A stretch of DNA of 64,000 nt from Silene conica (GCA_029255685.2 CM055315.2:54031358-54095357); one strand, 5' to 3'; positions 23,743-35,619 are shown, numbered from the stretch's first letter. Notes: generated by a model from the sequence alone, not told the origin. Numbers and translations are program-made.

Positions 23743-26726
23743 CTCGTGATCTCAGTTCTACCAACTATATTAGGAACACAAATTCTTGTTTCGAATGGAC
23801 CATTTTCGTCTTTCCAAAAAGACGGTATTTGGTGACCATTTTATGGTCAAATGTAAGCACATTGGTCCAGTGAGTTTTAAAGCTTATGGTAACTTGTTTT
23901 TCAGTAATGATCACATATTGGTGTAAAATGGTCTCAAAATATCATATTTTTGGAAAAGACCAAAATGAGCCGTTGGGACCAACTTGAGGAAGGAAAACTG
24001 TCATGCCTTCCTCTTCTACTTGGCTGCATGCTATTTTATTGGGCTGTGGATCTATGATTTGTCCATTATATATGAATTTAAATTTTGATTTTGACATTCA
24101 ACATCGTACCCCGATTTCAGTCTAACAGCCTTACCCTAGTATATCAACAACATTCGGCTTAGTTCTTTTATAGGTTTTCACAAATGGTAGGATCCCCATG
24201 TCTTTGTGTTTCACCAAGAAAAGCCAGATCCCATTCTGAAGGTGGATTACACTGTTAAGGGGACTAGATTAGCTGATTAGCCTTACACGTTTGTTATGAA
24301 TAAATACATGTTCTTTTGGGATGACCCATAAGGAATATTGTGTCGACAATTGCATCAAATGAATAAGTGCTACTCACTCCAACATTTTCCTTTAGCCCTT
24401 TCGGAGTTTGACTCATAGACTTATGGAGGAGAAAAGAGTGAATAAAATAGCGGTAAATATGGGTGGGATGAGAATGGAAAGGTCATCTTGAATACAAAAA
24501 GCTGTGTATGTGAAAATAAGGTATATGGAACAAATCCCCATTAATGGAAAAAGGGTCTAAATGAAAATATGGAGGGAGTATCTCACAAACAAAAGGTAGT
24601 TTTGTGAGTTGTTTACATCATTCCAGAATGTACAGAATCAAAGAACAGTGTCTTTGGCCTGATTTTGGTTAATTACTCAAACTGGCTGACACTCCAACAT
24701 AATGCGATAGCTGGATGGATCCTTCTAAATCTGTACAAAGTATCGCAATATGTTGTGTTGGCCTGATTTATACTATCCTCATACTTGATTATCACCAGAA
24801 AGTCGGAGTCTTGGAAATGGTTATTTTTTATATCTCGGTACAACTGACTTTTCCCCTTTTGTCTGATATCCGTTTTTCCCCATCAGGATGTCGCAGCCAA
24901 GATTCATGCCCTCGGCCACAAGGCACCACGAGGGATTTGCGTTCTATCTGCCAATGGAGCGATCTCTAATGTTACCATCCGACAACCTGGAGCTTCTGGT
25001 GGAGGCCTCTTAACTTATGAGGTATAAAGGGAGATGATTACTCGAAAATTTGTCACTTACTACATTCTTTTGAATTTGTTATATAAACTGAATGGAGTAG
25101 AATTGAAAGGATTCCATGGTGATGGAACTGAATTGAAATTAATGGAGCTCTGTAAAACGATATATTTAGGGTTACAATCATTCTTTCAGTGGCATATAAA
25201 TTGGTGATGGGCTAGTAAGGGACATTCCTTTTGAGTTACGAAATTTACTGGGGAAATTGCTTTGTGGAAGGATCTATTTCATCTAATTGGATACTGATTT
25301 GTGACTTGTGATAAAAAAATGTTACTGAAGTTTGGTTTAGATTGAACCAGGCTTATTTGTTCCAGTTTTGCCATCTATTATATTCCATGGCATCAGGGTG
25401 TATGTCCCGTTGCAAAGGTTGAAACCTGATCTATTGTGCAAGAGCTACTTGAATTGTTTGCCACATTTATGGTTAGCAAATTTTTAGTTAGCTTAGACGG
25501 TAAATTCACTAAGGAATGGTGCTCCCTTTACACCAAAAGATCATCAAGTCACCTAACTGTTAAAGATTTGAGAAGGGGCTGCAATGCATAATGTATAATC
25601 TTACACAAATGTTGAAATTATCTTTTTGAGTTTCAGTACACACGTACTACCGGAACGGCAGAACATGTTGCTTCGTGTATGGCATAAAACACAACACTTC
25701 CATCACGGATATCCATCTGCCAGAAATGTGGAAGTATCTTATTTGAGATTCAGTGCCTTGTATTAAAGTATTACACTTTTGTTGTATTGCGTAATCATAT
25801 ATTTATTCAATCAAATGAGTGACGCAGGGCCGTTTCGAGATATTATCTTTAAGTGGATCATACACAGTCAGTGAGGCCAGTGGGATAACAAGCAAAACCG
25901 GTGGACTAAGCATTGCAATAGCGGGTCCTGATGGTCGTGTGGTTGGTGGTAGCGTTGCTGGCTGGATTATTGCTGCGAACCCTATTCAAGTAAATGCCCA
26001 ATTCTACCCTATAATACCCGGTTTCAAACTGAATCACAATTCTTAGGAATGTATATATGGTCTTAGAAATTCTCATGTTGATGATTGAGCTAATTCCGAA
26101 TTTTGTGTTTATAAATTTCTTGTTGGTCTCTAGAGATTTTTACAAATTTCACTTTGGTGAACTAAGATCTCATCTTGGTGTCATAAGACCTCATAAATCC
26201 CACTGTGCTGCCATATAATTAACAAATTTCAACTTGGTGCCATGAGATTTCACAAATTTCACCTTGTTGATGAAAGGATTGAGGTTTGTTTATTTTTTAT
26301 TTTACTTTTTTGTTGTGGTGCGAAATGAAATTAATCAGACCTCTTAGCATCAAGGTGAATTTTTTTCCTATTTATGATTGTAGTTTTCCACAATAAAGTC
26401 TTCCAATTTTCAGTTACGAATATCTGTGTGTTCAGGTGGTGGCTGGGACCTTTGTGCCAAATGGTAATAAAGCGCAGAAGAGAAAGTATCATCGAGATTC
26501 TTATACAAGGACAATGTCAAACCAAACAGCTGCAGAGATACCGAACACACAATCTATGCCCCATTATCATGAAGCCGGGCCACCAACGATCACCCCAATG
26601 CCAGCATATAGCCACAGTGAAGCAGATGACAGCATCGATAATTCACATGAAACGCGAGAATGGAACAATGGATCAGAACCACACAGACTTTACCCTGACA
26701 TTAACGTGTCTGTCCCTGGTCTGTAA
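22724..26726 (+). CDS. AHL: AT-hook motif nuclear-localized (AHL) protein, five exons
   Basis: Proposed join 22724-23162, 23541-23593, 24887-25021, 25828-25989, 26436-26726: 1080 nt, 359 residues, every intron GT...AG and phases consistent. AHL proteins bind AT-rich matrix DNA in the nucleus as oligomers and modulate chromatin and transcription. Residues 51-61 are an AT-hook, KKKRGRPRKF. A second hook-like KKARGK (about 117-122) is followed by an alanine-serine repeat. The PPC/DUF296 domain starts near residue 148 (GIDFTPHVITVQTGE) and continues through APRGICVLSANGAISNVTIRQP, GRFEILSLSGSY and GPDGRVVGGSVAG. The exon 1 donor (GT at 23163) is chosen because it keeps frame; it is the least certain junction. 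Intron 2 holds a compound microsatellite and a MITE. Confidence 0.9.
23640..23742. repeat. Compound (TATG)n(TCTG)n microsatellite in AHL intron 2
   Basis: About 14 ATGT units followed directly by about nine CTGT units. The cysteine/valine/methionine-run frames across it are artefacts. Confidence 0.95.
24373..24578. mobile_element. Stowaway-type MITE in AHL intron 2
   Basis: Inverted ends CTCACTCCAACATTTTCCTTTAG and, on the other strand, CTCCCTCCATATTTTCATTTAG, each flanked by TA. About 206 bp. Different subfamily from the copies at 12905 and 30402. Confidence 0.82.
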
Positions 26727-27029
26727 CTCCATGGTTATTGTTTGCTGTTCATCCTGTTAATGAGTCAGATTGCTGAGTTAATCCTTAGTTTTGATTTGGA
26801 AATTATGGAAAGTAGTTATATTAGTCGATGTTTAGGTGTGGGATTAACTTTTAAATGGATTTGTAGGTTTCGGGATTTCCTGTTGTTCAGATGTAGTATG
26901 AATTACTAGGTAATATCATAGCCAGTCTTTGTCAGTGATCAGCTTTTAGCGGTTTTACCGGTTGTTTTGAATTATAAATGTAGTTTGAAATACGAAAATT
27001 CTTCTTACGGACGGCCATATTCCTGTCTT
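26727..27029 (+). other. Probable AHL 3' UTR and flank
   Basis: AT-rich, non-coding, directly after the AHL stop. No clear polyadenylation signal stands out. Confidence 0.5.
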
Positions 27030-28020
27030 CACTTTTTTTTTTTTTTTTTTTTTTTTCCCTTTTTTTTTGCCAACGGACCAGAAATAGTATGTTACATAAA
27101 AGCCCGCAAAGCAATACTATGCGCAGCATGATTAAGACTCCTAGGAATAAAAGATAGACTAACACAGTGAAAAGACTTCGACAAATTAAGGCAATCCCTA
27201 ATCACTCCTTGAATATGATGATCCTGCTTCACGAACCCTGCAAATGACCAAAGGAGTTGTAGGCAATCCATTGAGACTCTGATGTGCCACATAGAATACG
27301 TTTTGGCCCATTCCAACACCGCTTTTAGCCCCAACGCCTTTGCTTGAATTGCAGACTCGACCTTAATTTTTCTTCCATAATCTGATACAAGAGAGCCCCC
27401 CGGATCATAAACCACAAAACCAATCGAGCCCTCAAAGTTAGTTCGCCACCCGGCATCCACTTTAAAATGATAGCCCACACAGTTCGCTCTCGAAATGATC
27501 ATCTGAAAAGGGAACCCCTCTCTAATCCAGACCATGCCAGAGCTATCCTGTAAACCTGTCGCCCGGTCACTCCCAGAGGGAACCAAGAGCTCTTTAGAAG
27601 ACAAGTCCTCCGCTCTCCTTTGATCTTCAACATCCTGATTCATTAACTTGAAAAATGTCTCAATCGGAAGAAGATCCTCTCTGAAAATAAAAGAATTTCG
27701 TCTCTTCCATATGTGCCAGAGGACAGTAGTAAAAATACGGATCCCCTCTTTTCCCCTTTCCTGCTTCCTGAGGTAGCTGATCCACCCCATGATCCAATTT
27801 GAAATGGAGATATTCCTAGTACCGTCAACTCTAATGCCAAGGACAGAGCCAGCCCACACCCTCGAAGCAAAGCCACAATCCCTAAAGATATGTGCCACAG
27901 TCTCCAGGTGGAGGGTCGAGTCGTTAGGACATAGAGAGCAATTCGAGTTCAGGATCGGGATAAGGGGACTTCTCTTCGGGATGAGAGGAGACATAGCCCT
28001 GAAACAAAAGAAGAATACTT
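27030..28020 (-). mobile_element. 5'-truncated LINE (L1-type) with zf-RVT and RNase H domains
   Basis: A minus-strand open frame (27092-27994) gives the 3' end of a plant L1. First comes a zf-RVT-like block (CSLCPNDSTLHLETVAHIFRDC with WAG and W...W-x3-R-x2-F), then an RVT_3 RNase H domain (FKVDAGW...GSIGFVVYDPGG, IQAKALGLKAVLEWA, MDCLQLL, HAAHSIAL). The reverse transcriptase itself is missing, so the copy is 5'-truncated as most LINEs are. A poly(T) run on the + strand at 27031-27069 is the poly(A) tail of the minus-strand element. The frame is open for about 300 codons, so it is not very old. Target duplications were not identified. It lies just downstream of AHL in opposite orientation. 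Confidence 0.88.
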
Positions 28021-28571
28021 AGCAACTAGCAAAAAGTTGTCCTATCTATTCAATTGGACTTTTTTTGAGCTGCTTTAATATTAATATTTGATATGTTGGC
28101 CTCGAGAGAGAGAGCAAATGATATATGGTTGCGCAACTATTTATAGTGTTGAACCGTGAAGAGATGAAGAAGTTGAAAAGGTATGAAATAGGGCGCTTGT
28201 CACTAGATGTTGTGGGCATGTCATCTACCGAAGCATCCGCCTGTGAAGGTCGCTGCCGAAGCATGTTCAGCCGTTTAGCTAGGTTGGTTATGCCTTGGAG
28301 TGATGAAGGGCTCAAAATGAGCCAGTGATCCAGTGATTGATGAGGCTGCCACCAAATTATTGTAGAAATTCGAAAACCATTCGAATCAATTTATACCCTG
28401 GTTAACAAAGCACAATGAGGGATCAATATAAATGCTAAAGATACACATTTGTGCATCTTTGCACTCTATATCTAGAATGACTTTTGTGCCTTAGATAATG
28501 GTAATCCGATATCGAAATGTTTGATTAAGTGTTGATGATATGAGTAGTAAGTTCTTAATCTCTAACACCTA
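28021..28571. other. Intergenic, one unrecognised short frame
   Basis: A minus-strand frame of 89 codons (28046-28315) starting MSPSSLQGITNLAKRLNML has no domain I recognise. It lacks surrounding gene signals, though a partial gene cannot be excluded. Confidence 0.3.
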
Positions 28572-29703
28572 ATCCGAGCTGGCAAAAGCTGACCCGACCC
28601 GAGTAACCCGACTCGAACTGCCCAAAAACCGACCCGATAACACCCGCTAAAACAATGAACCGAACCGACCTGGCCCGACCCGTGGGTGAACTGTCAACCG
28701 ATATAACCCGAAATTGAATGAACCGAACCGATTTGTGACCCAACTGACCCGACCTGTAACCCGAATGAGTGTACAACCCGTTTTGACCCGACATGACCCA
28801 ACCCGACCCGACCTGTGAATGATTTATAACCCGATATGACCCGAACCGACTCAACCCGAATTGACTCAAATCTAACCCGACCCAATTTGATTTAATTAAT
28901 ATTCTGATTTTATTTTGCAACTTCAATTGTTTAGTTAATGTTGTGTCAAGCTAAATATTACATGATTTACTCAAACACGACTAGTCTCGATAATAATCTC
29001 GATCCTATTGATTTGCTATTATTTTCATTTTAGTTAGAGCTTTCGTAAAAGTTTGTAACGTTATACTGTCATTATACTAAAGACCCCTAGTCATATTGTC
29101 ACCTTAAGTCATACTATTAAATGTTACTATCAAATGAATTAGATAAATATTTCATGATTCATCACTTAAACGCGAGTAGGCTCGATAATCTCCAATCTCA
29201 AGATTATAATTTACAAGTACTCTAGAATTAATCCAGTAATGAAGTTATATTTGGATCTGTTTTATACTATAATAGTGTAAAGCCACCTTACTGAAGATCG
29301 ACTAAAGAATAACTAATAAAGTTTAGGGTTTAGGGTTTAGGGCTTAGGGTTTAGGGTTTAGGGTTTAGGGTTTGTGGAGTGGACATGTGAATTATGAACC
29401 GAATTCAACCCGATTAAATATTTTCACCCGTCACGACCCGACCCACAAAACCCCGAACCAAACCAATCTCGACCCAATTATATATTTTGACCCGATATGG
29501 CCCGACCCATATAATGACCCGACGTAACCGAACCCGACCCGGCCTGAAACGAGCATGTTGCTGACCCGACTCGATGGCGACCCAACCCGACTCGAACCCG
29601 AACTGAAGAACAAATTGAACCGACACAACCCGGACCCGATATGACCCGACTTGCTTCGACCCGACCCGTAACCGACCCGAGTGACCCGATTGCCACCTCT
29701 ACG
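28572..29703. mobile_element. hAT-like non-autonomous element with GACCCG subterminal repeats
   Basis: Two blocks (28590-28885 and 29395-29695) consist of degenerate ACCCGACCCGAAC repeats in the same orientation. The ends show a weak inverted pair GAGCTGGCAA and GAGGTGGCAA; TAGAGGTGGCAA-type ends are common in plant hAT elements. The AT-rich core holds a telomere-like array. No transposase frame and no certain 8-bp duplication were found, so the edges are approximate. Confidence 0.6.
29322..29370 (+). repeat. Interstitial plant telomere repeat, seven units
   Basis: Seven head-to-tail TTTAGGG units, the fourth being CTTAGGG. It lies in the middle of the GACCCG-repeat element rather than at a chromosome end. 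Confidence 0.95.
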
Positions 29704-30401
29704 CACACGGCACACTCAATCAAAGGCCCCTACGAGAAGGGGACACAATAGTATAGTTTATTGTGAATTAAAATTAAGCAAAGGTTAATAAGGAGAAAGT
29801 CAAATAGTTTGGATTTTTTGTATTAAATAACTATAATTAAAAAAAATGATGATTATTTCATTATAATAAATTATAACTAAATGATCACTTTTGGCAATAA
29901 AGTAATGATATGCTTTATAACGAAAATGTGTATATTTATGATAAAATAGAAATATTAGCTTAAAACTCGTGCAAATTGCATTGTATGGTTGAATAATTTT
30001 AGAATGTAAAATAAAGCCTAAGGGTCCACTTATAATGACGACAATTGAGTATATCATATACAATATCCTAATTTATACGAAGTACTGCCATGTTAAAATC
30101 TACTCTACCACCTTACTTTTTCATGTTTGCCAACGCGTGTTTTACGCGGTAAATATCGTTAACTATATATTTGCGGAAATTATAAACGTTAGATATTTTT
30201 AATGTTTTCGTAAAGACAAATCAAACAAAATCCCACATGAATATATTTTAACTTATGCAGTGAGCGAAAATCAAAAATTGAGTGCTTACTTGTGAATAGT
30301 GTGTAAAATAGTAAGTGATAGAGTAAATTTGAATGGAGGAAGTAAATCAAATAGTCTTATTTGTGATGGAACTATCCATCACATAGTGAAGATAAAATAT
30401 A
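29704..30401. other. AT-rich intergenic stretch
   Basis: No convincing gene. Short inverted AT runs only; likely old decayed repeats. Confidence 0.5.
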
Positions 30402-30683
30402 CTTCCTCCATTCATATCCAACCTACATATATTCCTTTTTCATTCATTCATATCCACTCTACCACTCTCCTAAAAAGGAAAACAAAATGACTAAACTACC
30501 CTTATGAAAACCATTTATCTACATAAAATGTCACTCCATGGCCCACCTATAATCCATCATCACACATTTAAATTAATAAAAAAACATCTTACACACTTCC
30601 AAATGTACCTTTAATAGTTTTTTAATATCTTTCTTAATATTTGTGCAAAAAGCATATATGCGTTTTGGTATGAACGGAAGAAG
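30402..30683. mobile_element. Stowaway-type MITE, copy 2
   Basis: 282 bp, TA-flanked, same terminal repeats as copy 1 at 12905 and near-identical internally; the right end reads GAACGGAAG rather than GAACGGAGG. Confidence 0.92.
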
Positions 30684-31113
30684 TATATAGTAATCTTCTC
30701 AGAAGAAGACAAGTGTGAAGACAAGTGGGGGAAATGAATCATTATATGGATCATGTTAATTGCATTATGTGAGAAAGACACTATCCGTTTGAACTTATAA
30801 CGGATATGACCGTATTCAATCAGAATTTGCGTTTATAAATAGATAGGAACGTCTTGAAATGACGTTGGGATTAAATTTGGTGAATAAATTAATTAGGTTT
30901 TGGAGATGGTGGCAAAAGTGGAAAGATGGAAAGAAGATTGGAAGGTGAAGTGTGGGTTGGGGGTTGGGAGTTGGTGAGAATAGGAGGTGAGAATGGGGTA
31001 CGTGTTAGAAAGTTGTAGCAACAACTTGATTTAGCCATCATCCCCATCTATAACCTTCCAGCACTTTCCACAAACTCCACCCTTATCACTTTTATTCCCA
31101 ATCCCACCCTCTT

Positions 31114-31121
31114 ATAAATAA
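31114..31121 (+). promoter_or_regulatory. TATA box of the 31232 gene
   Basis: TATAAATA lies about 110 bp upstream of the start codon, in a stretch free of repeats. Confidence 0.65.
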
Positions 31122-31231
31122 TTCGGCTATGCTGCTGTCTGCTGCTACACACTCATTTCCTACATCACAATTCACAATTGACACCACCGCCATTTTCATT
31201 ATTTGATACTTGATAGCTGTTAGTCACATAT

Positions 31232-31669
31232 ATGAAGGCAGCGGTGGACGAAATGAAGGAGACGGTGACGATAAGAGGCAAGCACAGGGATGAGGAAGGT
31301 CGGATGAAGGTGGAGAAAGTGGAGGTGAACAGCCACAACACAGAGACGCTTAAGCACATTGAGAAGAAACTTGTTGACACCGGGGTGCATCGTATGGAGC
31401 GACACTCTGCTGATCCTAGGGTTTCCGTCAAGAAACCAGCTCCGAAGAAGGGTCGTGGAGGCAAGTTTACCTGGGAGGGTCCTGACGCTGAGGTGGAAAA
31501 CGAGCTTGCTGCTGTAACAGTCCTTGACCAAGGGGACCCTAATTATGTGGATGATGATGAAGATGAAGATGATGAAGAGGTTAAGGATAGGGTGGTTGTT
31601 GAGGCTGCTAAGTTGGGTGAGCCACGGGAAGGTGTTGCTACACTTGTTGTTGATCCTAGGCTAGGCTAG
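31232..31669 (+). CDS. Conserved small acidic-tail plant protein, function unassigned
   Basis: 145 residues, single exon. The N-terminal half is charged and helical (VDEMKETVTIRGKHRDEEGR, LKHIEKKLVDTGVHRMERH). A lysine/glycine segment KKPAPKKGRGGKFTWEGP (about residues 67-84) and a DPNY followed by a ten-residue acidic run (about 102-116) close the conserved part. I recognise the GGKFTWEGP plus DPNYVD layout as a plant protein family but cannot give it a function. There is no signal peptide, membrane segment or known enzyme motif. A TATA box lies upstream. The stop is followed by four CTAGG-type repeats. The long minus-strand frames here are shadows. Confidence 0.82.
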   Translation: MKAAVDEMKETVTIRGKHRDEEGRMKVEKVEVNSHNTETLKHIEKKLVDTGVHRMERHSADPRVSVKKPAPKKGRGGKFTWEGPDAEVENELAAVTVLDQGDPNYVDDDEDEDDEEVKDRVVVEAAKLGEPREGVATLVVDPRLG

Positions 31670-32317
31670 GCTAGGCTAGGCGTCTAGTTTCTTCATAATT
31701 AATGAATCATACAGTAGATTCATAGTGTGTGTAATTCATGTCTTCTTTTGTGTTCCTGTGTTGAATAATTAAAGGCTTTAAGTAGAGTATACCCAAATTG
31801 TTACAGCCAAATCACCGCACAGCAGTGGTATCCACTATCCACCACTCTCATAAAAGAAGGATCTCATCAAAACATAAGAAGCAATAGAGCAGACACATCA
31901 ATCATTTCTGAAAACAACAAAACAAAGCCAGGTAACTCATAACTCATTAAAAGACAGGAAGCTCCTGTCTAACAGCAGCAGCAGCTCCACATCTTTGAAA
32001 CCCAACCTATAACTTGTTTTTCTTTCAATCAATCTATCAATCAATCAATCTGGCATTCTGAAACACCTAACATACATGATGCATACAGCTACGGAAACCA
32101 GCTTATAAAACGCAGCCATAAACAAAATTAAAAACTCCGCAATTGTTTTGATTGATTAGTAATCTCGATTCCTAGAATGAACAAAACAAAGGAAGTACCT
32201 ATAGAACTCTGGTGTGCTGGAAAATACGATGTCAAGTCAATACATCATTATTCAAACAAAAGTCATCTAAAACAACACAAACCAAATACTGGACCCAAGT
32301 CGAAATAGCCAACACCA
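31670..32317. other. Convergent 3' flanks of the 31232 gene and peroxiredoxin
   Basis: Non-coding. It begins with GGCTAGGCTAGGCTAGG repeats and holds the 3' UTRs of the two convergent genes. Nothing else recognised. Confidence 0.6.
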
Positions 32318-32965
32318 TTAGAGAAGCTTCAGCATGTCCTCAGCACTGCTAAAAGTAAAGGCACCACCTTCCTCCAAATTAACAACCTTAGCAACACCGT
32401 CATCAACAACCATAGCATACCTCCTAGATCGAACACCCAATCCAACCGGCTTATCCGTAAGGTCAAGCTCCGCACCAATAGCCTTAGTAAACGCCCCATT
32501 AACATCACAAAGAAACAGAATAGACTCATCTTCGGCAGCACCTAAAGATTCCTTCCACGCCTTCATCACGAAGGCGTCGTTAACGGAGATGCAGGCAATC
32601 ACGGAAACACCCTTGGATTTGAGGTCGGAAGCGTGTTCGATGAAGGAAGGGACGTGTTTCTGGGAGCAGGTAGGAGTGAAGGCACCCGGGACGGCGAAGA
32701 GGATGGATTTTTTGGAGGAGGTGAGCTCGGAAGTGGTTAGGGTTTGGACGTTGTTTTCGGAGTCGAGGTATGAGAAGGTTGCATCTGGGAGGGGTGTGCC
32801 TGGGGTGATGGAGGCAGCGGCGGCGGTGGAGAAGCGGAGGGAGAGGGATGGAGTGAAGGAGGAACGGCGGAAGCGGAGGGCGGATTTGGTGAAGGTGGGT
32901 TTAGAGGTGGTGAGGGTGAAGAGGCGAGAAATGGTGGTGGTGGCGATGGATGAGGAGATTGACAT
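32318..32965 (-). CDS. PRXIIE: Chloroplast type II peroxiredoxin (Prx IIE)
   Basis: 215 residues, no intron. It reduces hydrogen and alkyl peroxides in the plastid stroma using thiol donors (glutaredoxin/glutathione in this family). The first 50 residues are rich in S, T, A, F and R and lack acids, a typical plastid transit peptide. The catalytic domain shows [12 protein letters not shown] with the peroxidatic cysteine at about residue 100. The resolving cysteine is at about 125 ([13 protein letters not shown]), the 25-residue spacing expected of type II enzymes. The C-terminal blocks [18 protein letters not shown] and [20 protein letters not shown] match plant Prx IIE closely. The start is the ATG at 32965; the frame upstream has only a TTG. 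Its 3' end faces that of the 31232 gene. Confidence 0.96.
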   Translation of the reverse strand: MSISSSIATTTISRLFTLTTSKPTFTKSALRFRRSSFTPSLSLRFSTAAAASITPGTPLPDATFSYLDSENNVQTLTTSELTSSKKSILFAVPGAFTPTCSQKHVPSFIEHASDLKSKGVSVIACISVNDAFVMKAWKESLGAAEDESILFLCDVNGAFTKAIGAELDLTDKPVGLGVRSRRYAMVVDDGVAKVVNLEEGGAFTFSSAEDMLKLL

Positions 32966-33992
32966 TGTGAATTTGTGAGGTGAGGTCAATGAGGGAAGTA
33001 GGAAATAGGAAATAGGAAGTAGGGAGTATATGTGGGTAGTTGATGTTGTCGAGAGGCGTGTGCGGTTTCAAGGAAATAAGCAAGGGAGAGACGGACACCT
33101 CATGGCTCAAGCTGATTGCACTTGTGTCATTGTGTGATTCCCACCCTTCTTTCATTAGGTAATAGGTAGTACACCCATCAAAGTCAACTAGATTGTACTC
33201 GATCGAGTGTTTTCGTTACTCGGCTAAGGGCTCGATTTTATATGGGTGTTTCTGTCGAGTTCATTACGTTGTTTAGAAGTTACAAGAGTACTTTCCGTCC
33301 ATTTTTATTCATTTTACAAAACCTAAATATAGTTCTACTACTTTTATAATCACCTTAATCATTTCCTAAGCAAGACGTTTAGCATCTTAATCGACAGACT
33401 TCGTTGTTCGCACACCAAACAAATTTGTAAGTTCTAGATTTCTATTTTATAGCTTTTGAAGTCTTAAACCCTAAATTGGGTTGATTTGGGGGGAAACGAT
33501 AGTTTGTGAATATATTTTGATGTAGAATGGTTTGATTATCTTTGTTAGGTGGTGTTTTCGTAGAAGAGAACTTTTAGAAGCCTTGATCGTTGCTTTTGTT
33601 ATTTTCGAATCAGGTAGGGTTTTTCTACTTAATTTTCAGTATGATTGATTTTGAGTGGTGTGGTATTCTCTTTGTTTATGATTATTGTATTGGTATTACG
33701 GTTTGTCATATTGTGGTTATTGTGATACTGATTGTGAAGCCATTGTCGGAAGTGGACTTCACCCATATGTTCGCCTCTTGTGACTTTCGTCACAAGGGGA
33801 TGTGCACATTAATAATTTGGGTATGCTTGTTGCGATGAATGGGGCTATGTGGCAAGACTACGGTCTACCACTAACGGTGATGGTTACCTATTGCGGTGGG
33901 TAACCTGGCAGGGCTACATATTGTGGAGTGTGGTCATGTCCGGATTGCGGTTTAGACATTGACTCTTGGAGTATGGAGATTGATGGTGATGA
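32966..33992. other. Peroxiredoxin promoter region and unannotated DNA
   Basis: 33000-33160 is probably the Prx IIE promoter and 5' UTR. From about 33330 the sequence holds no supported gene; the 82-codon + frame at 33590 is hydrophobic and unrecognised. 33840-33990 has the G-rich GTGG style of a decayed LTR. Confidence 0.4.
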
Positions 33993-34990
33993 TGTAGGAG
34001 TAAGTGTTCTCAACAGTAGTGCAATCACATGATTTATTATAATCATTAAATTTCATATATATTTATATATGTTGAATACGGAAGGGATGATAAATTATAA
34101 GTCGACTGGTCAACATTTATCGGTAATGATTGACTTTCTAAAGTTTTAAATTATTATTATGTGATGGGGATGATCAGTCGATCCCTTAAAGTCACACCTA
34201 AAGGATGATGCCCTAATCATTGAGATTAATAATTTGTATAATGATAAGAATTTATTAATTCCTTAAATTGAGCGAATTAAATAAGAGGTCTGTCTCATGA
34301 TAATTCAATTATGTGAGATTCGATTTCGATAAAATAAATAGTTATTTTATTAAAATCGATAAATGTTATAGTAATTTTATAGATAAGCGTTATCGGTTAG
34401 TTGTGATTGCAATTGAGTTGTAGATCACATTGACGAAAATGAAATGACACGTTTTACACATATAAAATTGGTAATTGATACTTAATTGTTAAGTATTATT
34501 TATATGAAAATAAATTGTATTTAAATTGTTTAAATACATATTTCATAATTACTATTTGTAATTTATCATGTGATATGTCACACTTATGACATATTACAAA
34601 TGACAAAATGCTAAGTGTAAAATGGAATCCATTTTAAAAATGGAAACCGTGTAAAGAAAGGATTATGGGGTGGTTGTGGATTTACTTAAATTAGTTTAAT
34701 TATGATTTAGACAAAATGATTAATCTAACCCTAGCCCTTACAAGCCTATGTTTTTGGTAAGACAAAAAGCAAAGTCCTTCTCTTCTCTATGCTAGGTGGC
34801 TGGCCAAAATAAGAAGAGAAAGGAGAAAAGTTTGATGGAAATCGAAATTTCAGATTCAAGACTCATATCATATATGAGTATATTTAATTTAGGTGGCCGA
34901 CCAAAATAAGAAGAGGAAGGAGAAGAGATTGATGGAAATCAAATTTCAAATTCAGGACTCATATCATATACGAGTATAATTAATTTAGTC
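33993..34990 (+). repeat. Diverged Copia LTR, relative of the 3177 LTR
   Basis: Starts TGTAGGAGTAAGTGTTCTCAACAGTAGTGCAATCAC, clearly the same head as the other Copia LTRs. It keeps the inverted repeat (34102-34112 with 34171-34181, one G-T pair) and the CCCTTAAAGTCACACC and TAAAGGATGATGCCCTAATCATTGA blocks. No primer site or second LTR is seen, so it is a solo or truncated LTR. The 3' edge is uncertain. Confidence 0.7.
34792..34989. repeat. Two tandem copies of a ~97-bp unit
   Basis: Units at about 34792-34892 and 34893-34989 each run from GTGGC(T/C)GGCCAAAATAAG-like sequence to CATATCATATA(T/C)GAGTATA and TTAATTTAG, with scattered differences. They lie in the LTR relative's 3' part. Confidence 0.8.
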
Positions 34991-35049
34991 ATAAAATTGA
35001 ATAAGATGGTTGTGGAAATTAAGTCGTTAAAAGAGGAGGTAGTTGACCT

Positions 35050-35460
35050 CAAGACCATTAATGAAGACTTTATTGAAAGAATTGGTGGCAATGCCGATGA
35101 AGAAGAAGGCTAAAACTATCCCGATCCATCCCATGGCTCTTTGTGTTTTTTCTTTTGCTTGTGTGAACGTAAAGTCTTTGTTGATATCGCCACGCTCATT
35201 TGCTTGTAAAACCAAGTTTAGACAATCACTTGTAGCACCAATGTGATAAAACTGTCGTTGAATTGCATCCTCACAATCCCATAATAATGCCAAAGCTTCA
35301 ACATGAATAGGTGAAATAGCCTAAAATGATCTTGAATTCCAATGAATTAAAGTTCCTTGAGAATCCCGTAGAATACATACTGCAGTTGCTTTAAGATTTT
35401 TCTTTCACAAAGCATCACATTTGATTCTTATATGTTGTTGACATGGTAGAGGGCCTATGA
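35050..35460 (-). pseudogene. Decayed RNase H-like (RVT_3) fragment
   Basis: Minus-strand frames read IRIKCDA, then TAVCILRDSQGTLIHWNSRS, one stop, and PIHVEALALLWDCEDAI...IGATSDCLNLVL, the order of a plant LINE/RVT_3 RNase H domain. The last part of the frame (35027-35140) diverges into a hydrophobic stretch I do not recognise. Breaks are present, so it is a relic. Confidence 0.55.
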
Positions 35461-35619
35461 TGGATGTTGGGAAGTGATGAAGAAGTATCCATATCAACCT
35501 TTTCAACCAAATTTGAAGTCTCTCCTTTTGTATTCATGCCAGAGAATTTGGTAATGTTATTGTCAACTTCTAAGTTTATTTTTCAGAATTTATCCTTAGA
35601 ACAAAAAGATTGTCCTTTA

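Noticed and set aside
23501..23873. Cysteine/valine-rich frames on both strands
   Set aside because: Products of the tetranucleotide repeats in the AHL intron.
29322..29370. Chromosome end or de novo telomere
   Set aside because: Only 49 bp and flanked on both sides by ordinary genomic sequence.
28555..29723. Several glycine/serine/arginine-rich frames
   Set aside because: Arise from GACCCG repeats in a transposon; no start context or domain.
32334..32978. 214-codon + frame opposite the peroxiredoxin gene
   Set aside because: Antisense shadow; the minus strand has full Prx IIE motifs and transit peptide.
33590..33838. 82-codon hydrophobic frame
   Set aside because: No homology recognised, no gene signals, within repeat-like DNA.
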